A stretch of 64,000 nucleotides of DNA from Dactylorhiza incarnata. Its lineage: Eukaryota; Streptophyta; Magnoliopsida; Asparagales; Orchidaceae. The notes beneath the pieces are model-generated. The model was given only the letters and a program-made list of their open reading frames with translations, did no database searches and was not told the DNA's origin. Position 1 is the stretch's first letter, and the number at the start of each line of letters is the position of its first letter. Position numbers and translations under genes: made by a program. Where the stretch lies: assembly GCA_033032865.1 (NCBI GenBank), contig JAWHQI010000049.1, forward strand, positions 992,001 to 1,056,000, in the 5' to 3' direction. Shown here in pieces: positions 45,063 through 54,329 of the stretch.

Positions 45063-45899
45063 AAGGTCTGTACGTACAGAGTCGTGTGCGTGAGTTGCAC
45101 CATTGCATTGCATATCATAGCATAACATTCTTGCATAAACAGAGATCTCATCGTATAAATTAGTATGGGCTCTTTTATAAGATGAGTTTACCTTAGTGCC
45201 AGATCCCTTAGCTTATGTGCTTTTATATGTGCATATAAGTTAAGGTTACTTTCATAGTTGTTCTTATTTTTTTTACCTGCTTCTTTTACTTATATTGTCT
45301 CTTACATATCGTTGTCACACTTACTCCTGTTAGTATAGAATTGTTATTATATACTTGCTAGCGTAGAACTCTTGTCACCTGCCTTGTTTCTTTTACCCCT
45401 TGTTTTTCCTCCGCTTCGTTCCTCCCGCACGGTGCCTAGGAGTCACGGGGGGGAGGCGGGCACAAAATCATCTTAGTCTTTATGACTAACGGTCGGTTGT
45501 GACCATAGGTTTCCCAGATGGTGGAGCCCCAGCTAGAAGAGGAAACAGGACCAGAGGAGCAGATGTCGCGCATTCCTCTATTACAAGATAGGTGTTCGAC
45601 AGATGAGAGTTTGTTTAGCTTCCGCATAGATGTAGAGTGGGAGAGTTTTTGTACTTTACTTGGATATGTACTGGGCTTAAGCCCTTTCTCTCCTTTACTT
45701 GTTGTACTAATTGATTGACTTTTTATTTTTTGTTGTATAAATGTGTGATTGTGGACATTCTTTTGTTTATTTTCCTTCTTAGCTCTTGTTGGCCTATTGA
45801 TCATTCTTGCCTGCAGGATCGGCGTCTTGCGGAGGCAGCTAACTCGGGTGTTAGTGTCACCGTAAGGCGGCGGTTCTGGGCATAAGATCTGGAAGCTCT
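45063..45899. other. Unassigned sequence with a pyrimidine-rich stretch and G run
   Basis: No recognisable gene. A T/C-rich stretch (45245-45430) is followed by cacgggggggaggcgggc at 45444, which looks like a polypurine tract but has no LTR after it. Open frames on both strands (for example 45436-45975 minus) show no known motif; part of the latter may be the 3' exon of the gene B remnant. Confidence 0.35.
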
Positions 45900-46717
45900 C
45901 CAGGTGCAGGAGAGGGATCTTACAGGGTGCGACCTCCACGATCGAATTTGGCGGGTGGAGGGGAAGGCTCTGCATTCCTGTATCAAGGAAAATAAGTTAA
46001 AAGAGCGAAAGCGAGTGAAGGAGGAGCGGGAGCTAGGGTCGAAATGATTTTGCTTACCCTCTCCCGGCAGAACCAGAGGTAGCGAGTCGGCATGCTTCCA
46101 CAGATGCACGACATCCATTCCATGCTTCTAAATAAAGGCATAGAGCATGGCCTCGTAACCCCCAGCGCTGGATGCCAAAAGGTCGACTCATCCTCCTGCA
46201 CAGGAGCGAGAGGCACGTTGCCGAATTTCCCGGTGATGAAGACAAACCGCCGAACCCAGTCATGGTTTTTATTTGTGGTGCCGGTCACGCTGAGGGGGGA
46301 CTGCCCAGAGAAGAATGCCACTTTGCAAGTGGCCCTGAATTTGAAAAGCTTGCGGAACATTAGGAGCGAGATCTCAATCCCCTCCTCGCACGGGTAGCAG
46401 GTGAATGCAACCAGCATTGCGATGGAGTTTGTGTTGAGTTGCGCGGGGACGACCCCAAAGTAGCGCAGGGTCTGGCGCACCTCCGACCACAGCGGGAGGC
46501 GGAGCCCTACCTTGAAATGTTCGAGAGGGATGGCAAGGGTATCGAGCGAGAATTGGTTAATACGATCTCGGTTCCCCGGGCGGCACGCGACAAATTCCGG
46601 CGGAACGAAGTCAGCAATGGCCTGGGTAAATTCGACTTCCGAGAGGTCGCAGGTCTCGAAATCACTGTTGGCAAATGCTTGGGCAAAATTGGCCATACCA
46701 TTAGCTTCTTTCGTCAT
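45900..46717 (-). pseudogene. Remnant homologue of antisense gene B (Tat-lineage extra gene)
   Basis: ATG at 46717 (MTKEANGMANFAQAFA). Homologous to gene B at 54330: shared LAIPLEHFKVGLRLPLWSEV, RYFGVVPAQL, FTCYPCEEGIEISL, FRKLFKF, GKFGNVPLAPVQ, and in a shifted frame DSLPLVLPGEG. Intron 2 of gene B is recognisable here (ggtaagc near 46056 to gatacag near 45983, minus strand), followed by CRAFPST / LPLHPP coding. Intron 1 is absent: EVRQ and TLRYFG are contiguous. A frameshift near 46110 breaks the frame. Homology fades after about 45950. Confidence 0.8.
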
Positions 46718-46825
46718 CACTGGAGGACGGGGAGGTCTCGCAAGAATTCTAGAGAGAAGGGAGAGTGGAATCGCGAGAGCAAGAAGAGAGAGAGATGGAA
46801 GTGCAATAAAGGCAGTGGTTGAGCT

Positions 46826-46835
46826 GACTATATAT
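46826..46835 (-). promoter_or_regulatory. TATA box of the gene B remnant
   Basis: On the minus strand ctatatatag lies about 110 nt before ATG at 46717. Gene B at 54330 has its TATA box about 120 nt before its ATG, so the promoter layout is conserved. The spacer on to 47163 is non-coding, as between genes A and B. Confidence 0.55.
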
Positions 46836-47163
46836 AGAAAAAGAAGGAAGTGAAGAGAATACTCTACGCACAGGGTGCGGATAGCGGTCGTGCTATCCTG
46901 GTGCCTCGGAGTTTGAACCAGCCTATCTAAACCAAGTCGCCATCATATGGCGAGAGTGGCACGCGAAACGCTTCAAGAAAGTGCAAATTAAAAGCACGAC
47001 AAATATGAAAGCATCCACAGAAAGCTTTCGGAAAAGTAATGAAAGAACAGAACACAAACTGAAAATTGTTCGCGAGACACAGTAGGCCTCGTCTTAGTTC
47101 GATGCGAAAAAGAAAAGGAAAATATCAAAGGTCGTGAGAATACAGGGGCGAGAGCCAGTAGGC

Positions 47164-47356
47164 TTAATACTGAACCCACAGCCATCGACCCCGACCTCGC
47201 CTCCCTATCCTCGAAGGCACGCCCGGGTAACGTAACGTGCTCACTGCAGTGAGCTCTTGGTGGACCAGGCGCATCTGGTCCCTAGCCCGCGCGATATGCC
47301 TCCCAGGAGAAGTCTCCTCGCACCATCCCCTGTGGCGCTCCTTCTCCCCGATAAGA
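47164..47356 (-). pseudogene. Remnant of antisense gene A, C-terminal exon
   Basis: Reading minus from 47356 to TAA at 47166-47164. HIARARD, L..E, GVPSR, RGRGRWLW align without gaps to HIARMRD, L..E, RVPPR, RGGGRWKW in the last exon of gene A (53445-53878). The rest of the gene is cut off at 47356 by the copia LTR. Its position upstream of the gene B remnant, in the same direction, mirrors genes A and B at 52.7-56.3 kb. Confidence 0.72.
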
Positions 47357-48253
47357 TGTTGGAGTTACCATTGTGATCTAGAAGTGGTCAAACATGTAGT
47401 CTCACTGCCAACGCGATATGAGTCTGCAGGGTCGCACATAAGAGCATGTGGAGAAGTTGGAAGATTGACTGTGTTGGTAAATGTTACCAATCACCATACA
47501 GAATGGGGTCTGGCAATTGTTGTTGTCACAATTCGTCGAATATGATTCGTCGGAATTCGTCGAATATGATTCGTAGAAACTCGACGAATGCTGATACCCG
47601 ACGAATTATTCCAGAAACCCTAAACCCGGCAAATGTTCCTGTGGGCATTCGTCGAATATGATTCATCGGAATTCGTCGAATATGATTCGTGGAAACTCGA
47701 CGAATGTTGATACCCGACGAATTGTTCGAGAAACCCCAATTTTCTGTGGTCTGCGGATAGCGATTCTTTTAGGTCTTTTTATGCTTCGGGTATAAATAGA
47801 ACTTGTTTTAAGGGTTCAAGAAGAGGTTACGCCAATAGGAAGTTCAGCCGACGGAAGTGTTCCGCCTCCCGAACCCTAGTCGACAGAAGAAGTTCCGCTT
47901 CGCTCGCCTACGCAGATCGCATCGCCGGTGATCGTCACCGTGATTGTTCTTCAAGGAGCGAACCTAGCAGTTCGTGGAAGCGCAAGGTGCAGTCGTATTT
48001 CTCCCGGTTCGTGTGGACTGCTGCAGAGACGTAGACATTATTCTACGTAAGGACTCTCGCACAGCCGACGACAGGACTCTTCTTCTTGGAGCATCTAGGT
48101 TGGATTTGATCCAACTCCACTAAGGTAATTTATGCCTAGTAGTTTTGATTAGCTTCTTGATTCAATGTTCATGGCCCGATCCAAACTCTTTTGGGTTGTT
48201 CTCGTTATTTCCGCTGTGCCTACATATGATGTATGGCTGTAGAAAACCCAACA
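47357..48253 (+). repeat. 5' LTR of the second copia family
   Basis: 897 bp, TGTTGGAGTT to AACCCAACA, followed by the primer site. TATAAATAG at 47791-47799 is a good TATA box. attcgtcgaatatgattcgt-type motifs are repeated at 47527-47725. Confidence 0.92.
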
Positions 48254-48254
48254 G

Positions 48255-48266
48255 TGGTATCAGAGC
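48255..48266 (+). other. Primer-binding site of the second copia element
   Basis: TGGTATCAGAGC, a full 12-base match to the initiator tRNA-Met complement, one base inside the LTR. Confidence 0.92.
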
Positions 48267-49355
48267 GAGGTTGCGTCCATGAATGTTGTTTCAGAAGTTA
48301 GGTTAATCCAGTACGTGCAAATCTAGGTATTTGGAAGCGTTCTAAATGTCAAGATTTAGCACGTGAACCCTAAACCGTAAACCCTAAACCACCGCCAGGG
48401 GCGCTTCCCCTTGGACCCCGTTAGGGGCTCTGCCCCTAAGACCCTGCCAGGGGCGCGGCCCCTTGGAACCCCGCCAAGAACGTCTGGGATTTCGTGGTAA
48501 TTTCTAATTGTTAGAAATTGTTGTCTCCTTAGCAGTAACCGTCCCTCAAGTGGTTAATGAACCCTTGTATTATTTTGGATTTTGAATCCAACAATGAGAG
48601 ACGAGCTTGTCTACTGCTTTAAGTCGAGTTGTCTTTGCCTTTGTCCAATGCATGTAAATCTGAAGATTTGGAAGAGTTCTAAATGTCCAGATTTAGCCCT
48701 TTCATCCATCAAAGGTTGATAGTCTTATGTTGTGCACATAAGGGATGCATGTGGATTTTAGCAGCTTGTTTTTCTGTGGATGTGCACATTGATCAAATGT
48801 TGTTCATGGTTAAGTGTTAACTTATTATTAAAATCCCTTCATCGAATAATAAGTGTTCGGATGCCTTCTGATGGATGACACTCTTCCTGCCTCGATCGAT
48901 GAAGTGTGGGCTTGTCAAAGCAAGGTGCATTAATCTATCTTGGTAAGGGTGCGAGGGGATAATTGTGATATCCTACTGTCGACATCGGGTCTAACTTAAC
49001 TAGGTGACCTCAAAGGTTGAGTGCCTAGAGGCATAGGGTTGGCATGCACCATATGATGGATGCGAATAAGGAGTCATTCACCAACCATACAAGAGTTGCA
49101 TGAGGATGCAATTGGCAAGCGTTGCCTGCCTAAATAACTTCATAGTGAGAGAAAAGCCAAAGCTGACTCATTGTGTTGGTGAAATACGGGTCTTGTCCAC
49201 TAAGAGAGTAGCTCGCATGGACTCTCCGAATTGATAGTGAGGGCTATTAATTTGAATAAAATAGTGGGAGTATTTAATTGAAGTCAAAATTAAAATAAAT
49301 TGTATTTTGAAATTTTGGTACTGATTAAATTCTGCATGAATTCTTGTAGAATTCC
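48267..49355 (+). other. Long copia leader with GC-rich hairpin units
   Basis: About 1.1 kb without a supported gene. At about 48394-48476 three units of roughly 25-30 bp each contain an inverted motif of the form aggggc-N3-gcccct. Such a leader may hold packaging or translation signals, but nothing specific is recognisable. Confidence 0.6.
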
Positions 49356-51555
49356 ATGACAAGGGGTTCACATTCCACCTTGTCCCTGAGAGCTATCCTT
49401 GAGAAGGACAAGCTAAGTGGGACGAACTACATGGACTGGTACAGGAACCTGAGAATTGTTCTCAGGCAAGAGCGAAAGCTCTACGTCTTGGAAGAAGAAG
49501 CCCCCGAGGTGCCGACCAGGAACTCGTCCCGTGTTGATAAGGATGCTTATAAGAAGTATACCGATGACGCCTTAGACGTCGAGTGCCTTATGCTTGCCAC
49601 CATGAACTCTGTGCTTCAGAAGCAACACGAGAACATGGGGTGCAAGGAGATTGACGAGCACCTAAAGAAAATGTTTCAAGGGCAAGCTCGTCAAGAGAGG
49701 TTCGATGTCAAGAAGGCATTATTTCAGTGCAAAATGGGAGCTCGAGACTCGGTTGGTACTCACGTACTCAAGATGATTGGGTATATAAAGAACCTGGAAA
49801 GACTGGGTTTTCCTCTGGGTCAAGAGTTGGCCACAGATCTTATCCTGCAATTGTTGCCGGACGGTTATGAGTAGTTCGTCTTGAACTACATGAATGAAAT
49901 AGACAAGACACTGCCCGAGCTCCTAGGCATGTTGCGAACTGCCGAGATAAACATGAAGAAGGCCAAGCCTGCTAGTCCCATATTGATGGTACATAAAGGC
50001 AAGGGTAAGGCCAAGGGCTTTAAGAAGACGAAGGTGGGACCTAAGTCACATCTTGAGCCCATATCTTCTGCGCTGAAAAAGAAGAGCACCGTGAAGGAAG
50101 GGAAATGCCACCACTGTGGCAAGGCTGGTCATTGGAGGAGGAATTGTCCTTCGTACATTGAGGGTCTACAGAAAATGAAGGGAGGTATGACTTCCGCTTC
50201 GAATATTTACGTTATAGAGATAAACCTTTCTGCTCCTTCATCTTGGGTATTAGATACCGGATGTGGTTCTCACATTTGTACAAATGTGCAGGAACTGGGA
50301 AGGAGGAGATTGCTGAGTAAAGGAGAGGTGGACCTGCGCGTCGGCAATGGAGCAAGAGTTGCTGCTGTAGCCGTAGGGGTTTACCGTCTTTCTTTGCCCA
50401 GTGGGCTTGTAATAGAACTTAATAATTGTTATTTTGTTCAGGCCATAACTAGAAACATTATATCCATTTCATGCTTAGACATGATTGGATTTTCTTTTAT
50501 AATTAAGAACAATTGTTGTTCTATATTTAAGAATGATGTTTGTTATGCTGTAGCTCAATTGTTTAATGGTCTTTATGTTTTGAACCTGGACCATCCGATC
50601 TATAATGTAGATAATAATAAAAGACTAAGAACAAATGACTCAAATCCTACATATCTCTGGCATTGTCGTTTGAGCCATATAAACGAGAATCGCATATCCA
50701 AGCTCCATAAAGATGGACTATTGGACTCATTTGATTATGAATCATTTGAGCGATGCGAGTCTTGTTTATTAGGCAAGATGACTAAAGCCCCTTTCACTGG
50801 TTATACTGAGAGGGCTGAGGATCTCTTGGGTGTTGTACATAGTGATGTATGCGGGCCCATGAGTTCTATGGCTAGAGGTGGGTATTTCTACTTCCTTACA
50901 TTTACTGATGATTTCAGTAGATACGGATACGTGTATCTTATGAAATGCAAATCCAAAACATTTGAAAAGTTCAAAGAGTTTAAGAATGAAGTGGAGAACC
51001 AATTGGGTAAAAAGGTTAAAGCACTCCGATCTGATCGAGGTGGCGAATACCTGAGTCATGAGTTCTGTGATCATCTGAAAGAGTGTGGTATTGTATCACA
51101 GCTCACTCCACCTAGGACACCGCAGCATAATGGTGTGTCTGAGAGGAGAAATCGTACTCTGTTAGACATGGTACGGTCGATGATGAGTCATGCAGACTTG
51201 CCAGTTTCCATTTGGGGTTTTGTTTTAGAGACTGCTGCAATGAAACTGAATCGCGCTCCGATGAAAACGGTTCTAAAGACACCATATGAGATATGGACTG
51301 GAAAGCGTCCTAGTATGTCATTCATTAAAATTTGGGGCTGTGAGGCATACGTACGACGTCAAATGCCTGACAAGCTGGAACCCAAATCAGATAAGTGTTA
51401 TCTGGTGGGATATCCTAAGGAAACGAAAGGATATTACTTTTACCTACCGTCTGAGGGCAAAGTGTTTGTCGCAAGGACTGGTGTCTTCTTGGAGAAAGAG
51501 TTCTTGTCAAGAAAGACGCAAAAGGTAGAACTTGAAGAAGTTCAAGAACCACAAA
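49356..51555 (+). pseudogene. Copia gag, protease and integrase
   Basis: ATG 49356 (MTRGSHSTLSLRAILEKDKL). Capsid region with YMDWYRNLRIVLRQERKLYVL, then TAG at 49872-49874 (Gln expected) and continuation NYMNEIDKTLPELLGML. Zinc knuckle CHHCGKAGHWRRNC, protease WVLDTGCGSHICTN, pre-integrase LWHCRLSHINENRISKL and CESCLLGKM. The integrase core is complete (HSDVCGPM, FTDDFSRYGYVYLM, RSDRGGEYLS, PRTPQHNGVSERRNR). One nonsense codon apart, the frame is open to the truncation at 51555, so this copy is fairly young. Confidence 0.92.
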
Positions 51556-52523
51556 TGTTGAAACCGATTTCTCGATCTCTGGTGGAGCTCGGGGCCCTCA
51601 CCGAAATGAGAGGCGGCTAGCCCTTACCGGTCCCTCGGGAGAGGTAAGACCGACGATACGAGCAAAGAACAAAGACCCTAGTCTCAGCGAGGAGGTCCCT
51701 CCACTAACCCGGAAGATCGTTGAGCGCTTCCCCTCCCAAGCCAAAGCTAAGACTCGGGCACCTTGGAGAGCTAGAGAGCACAAACCAAAGCGACCTAGGG
51801 AGAGAAGAGCTCAAAGATAACCAACCGGCCTCTCTCCAAGGTGCCCTTTGAGGTCTATTTATAGATTTTAGTTTGGTGGTCTGTCGATAACCAAATCCCG
51901 CTGTCCATTCTCACTATCCGCACACCGGATTGGTCTGTCAACAGCCAAACTCCGCTGTTTGGAGAGGCTAAACGCAGACCACCAGGGGCTCCTTGGTAAA
52001 AATCCCTTCCTGGACTTTTACGGGGCGAGCCAGCCCGCTTCGCGACCTCCCTCGCGAGTGGAGCTCGCGAGCCTCGGGGTCGGCGAACCCCAGAGGTACT
52101 ATCAGCACTCACTCTAGGCGGGCTCGCCTAGCGGACTCCTTCCTCGGACGGTTGGGCTCGCTGATAGCGACCTGGCCAAGCCGACTGCCCTCACGATCGG
52201 AGCTCGCGAACCCCTGGGTCGGCGAACCCCGGGATGGCTATCGGCACCCTAAAATGGCTAACTGTACCCCAAGAGTGGTTAACTGCACCCCAAGGTTCCG
52301 GGCTCGCCTGGCGAGCTCCCTTCTCAGCTGGTCGGGCTCGCATGTACTGCCCTCGCCGAGCTTCAAAAGAGCCGATTACCCTCCCTTCACTGGGCTCGCT
52401 CGCCTGCGCAGTCTCTTGCTCTTCCTTGGCCTGCCTCGCCGGAGATCAGGGTTCGCTCCTCTTGGCTCGCCTCCTTGAGCGCGAGCTTTGGTTGCTTCCT
52501 GGCGAATATCGGGGTTGTACACA
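51556..52523 (-). repeat. 3' LTR of the Tat-lineage element
   Basis: 968 bp. On the minus strand it starts TGTGTACAACCCC after the polypurine tract and ends GGTTTCAACA. TATAAATA on the minus strand (complement of 51856-51863) is a likely promoter. GC-rich with many ctcgcga / gctcgc motifs. Confidence 0.9.
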
Positions 52524-52536
52524 ATCCCCGCTCTTC
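52524..52536 (-). other. Polypurine tract of the Tat-lineage element
   Basis: atccccgctcttc on the plus strand reads gaagagcggggat on the minus strand, abutting the LTR start TGTGTAC. Confidence 0.75.
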
Positions 52537-52635
52537 GCGAGGACTAATGTCTTCACGAAGAATCGTCCAACCCCTGATATTCGACCGCTCCTGGATGACC
52601 TGTCAGGAATCTTTTGTGGGACCCACCATGCAGGC

Positions 52636-52644
52636 TATAAATAT
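52636..52644 (+). promoter_or_regulatory. TATA box of antisense gene A
   Basis: TATAAATAT on the plus strand, about 75 nt before ATG 52710. Transcription would start near 52665-52670, so the in-frame ATG at 52659 probably lies upstream of the transcript and 52710 is preferred as start. Confidence 0.6.
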
Positions 52645-52709
52645 CATCCCGAACCCCCATGGGTGCGCGTCGCTTCTTTTCCTTCCTTTCCCGTTCTAGC
52701 TGCCGGGAG

Positions 52710-53878
52710 ATGCCGATTTCCGAAGAGGCAGAGGCTCGCCTGAGGGCGATGAGAGCCGGCGGGCTACCTCCCACGACCAGGGTACCCGCCTGGATGAACC
52801 GGCAGCCTCCCGCCCAGTCGCCAAAAACCAAGAAGGCGAAGGCGGTTCGCCTCTCTGGGGACGACTCCGTGACGCTGGACTCCTCCCCGGATGATCGCCG
52901 TCCCGAGAAGGTATGAGTTGTTCGAATTCACGTCTACAAATTGCTCTTTATTCATTTTCGCTCGCAGGATACTTTGCCGAGCGAGATTTGTGAGGAACGT
53001 GCTGAGGGGTCTCGGAAAAGCCCGCAGGTGGACATGAATCTCGCTGGAAAAGACACCACTGGTACGATCTGGATCTCACATGCCGTAATATTTATGTCTA
53101 AACATATGATCTCTGTTTACTATTTTCTTGCAGTCCCGCCACTGAAGTCCCCGATCCGCCCGTCGTCGCGACCTCCATCTCCGCCTCCTCCAGATAAAAT
53201 CATAGGGAAGCCCGGGTTCCAGCTTCTCACGAGCGAGGAGACGGGTGGCTCCGCACCGCCAAAGATTCTCCCGACCAATAGTGCAGCCTATCCTGCCGGA
53301 CTGGGCAAATCCCTCTACCCCCATTATGGAAACGTGTTTCAGGGTCGTCCTTCGGGTTCTCGCCCCCCTCTGGGTAAGTGTTATGACCTCGCCGACAACT
53401 TACGTGATCTTTCGCTCACTATCTGACCTTGGGAGATCTCGCAGATACTGCCGAGAACCCGCACACCGATTCCGAATTGGGCGACGACGAAATGTCCCCC
53501 CTTCCTGATCAGGTGGAGGACTTCTTAGGGGATCCGCGAGATCCTGAGATGATGAAACAGCGGGCCGCGGAGCTTTTGCGAAAGCATGGGCGAATGCTGA
53601 TGGACCTCAACATGCAGGCGAGACGGGACAGGGAAGCTGCCGAGGATAGACATGCAGTCCTGATGGAGGAATGTGCGAGACTCTGGCAAGCGAGACAGCG
53701 TGATCAAGATGAGAGCGCTACGACGCCGGAAGTGCACATAGCGAGGATGAGAGATTACGCTTTTCTCACGGATCGAGAGGGTCGTTTGGCGGAAGAATAC
53801 TATAATTCCAGGGTACCGCCGAGGTCCAGGTCGCGGGGTGGCGGCCGGTGGAAATGGCTCCCCCACGATTCTCGCTAA
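52710..53878 (+). CDS. Antisense gene A, four exons, 322-aa basic coiled-coil protein
   Basis: I infer four exons: 52710-52910, 52968-53061, 53134-53373 and 53445-53878. Every boundary is GT-AG (gtatga, gtacga, gtaagt; ctcgcag, cttgcag, ctcgcag) and the phases (0, 1, 1) fit exactly, giving 323 codons with the TGA-free path ending in TAA. The protein has a basic stretch PKTKKAKAVR near residue 50, a Pro/Ser-rich part in exon 3, a helical charged region in exon 4 (EMMKQRAAELLRKHGRMLMD, then RRDREAAEDRH), the motif HIARMRDYAFL and an Arg/Gly end (RSRSRGGGRWKW). I know no family for it. It lies antisense to the retrotransposon, next to its 3' LTR; a homologous last exon is at 47164-47356. Confidence 0.68.
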
Positions 53879-54329
53879 CTGTTTTGTTGTGGAATCATTA
53901 TTAACGGGTGTGGCTTTTTTAGACAATCTCGCCATGGCTCGCAACTCGCATACTTGCCATTCATATGTTGGCTTTATTTCTACTGGCAATCCCGCTTTTT
54001 ATTATTTCTCGCGTGACGCTAGCAAGTCTTTGTTTTCGTATCATATTGTTCGCGTGCGGACCTTCTGTTCTCGCCAAATATATCTCTCGAAAGTGTTGTT
54101 TATACTGACCCCGCAGGTTTTTCCCGCTTGCGGACATGATGTGATGTTTTTTGTTGATACGTGCGCTCGCTGACGCTTGGACTTCTTCCCGCCTTTTTTA
54201 TTTTGGCTATAAATAAGCGGTCTTTATCGGGCCAACCACCGCATTTATTCTCGATCCTCTTCTTCTTCTGTTGCAGAGCTCTCGCTGTTTCTCGTTCTCG
54301 CCTTCTTCTACTTCTCGCAGGTTTACTAA
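53879..54329 (+). promoter_or_regulatory. Spacer and promoter of antisense gene B
   Basis: No coding signal. TATAAATA at 54208-54215, about 120 nt before ATG 54330, is followed by a pyrimidine-rich leader (ctcttcttcttctgttgcag near 54256-54276) typical of plant 5' leaders. A ttctcgcag just before the ATG could be a splice acceptor, so a leader intron is possible. Confidence 0.55.

Larger units (their letters stand above)
47357..51555 (+). mobile_element. Ty1/copia element, 5' part, interrupted by the Tat-lineage element
   Basis: 5' LTR, primer site, leader, gag, protease and integrase on the plus strand. The element is cut at 51555, past the integrase core, by the Tat-lineage LTR. RT, RNase H and the 3' LTR should lie beyond the right edge. 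Same family as the solo LTR at 12660-13655 by LTR homology. Confidence 0.88.

Noticed and set aside
45444..45461. cacgggggggaggcgggc as a polypurine tract
   Set aside because: No TG-starting LTR follows and no polyprotein precedes it.
45436..45975. Minus-strand frame of 179 codons
   Set aside because: Only its first residues match the gene B exon after intron 2; the remainder has no motif and runs into unassigned sequence, so not called as a separate gene.
52659..52661. Upstream ATG of gene A as start
   Set aside because: Only about 23 bases downstream of the TATA box, so probably not in the transcript; ATG 52710 is preferred.
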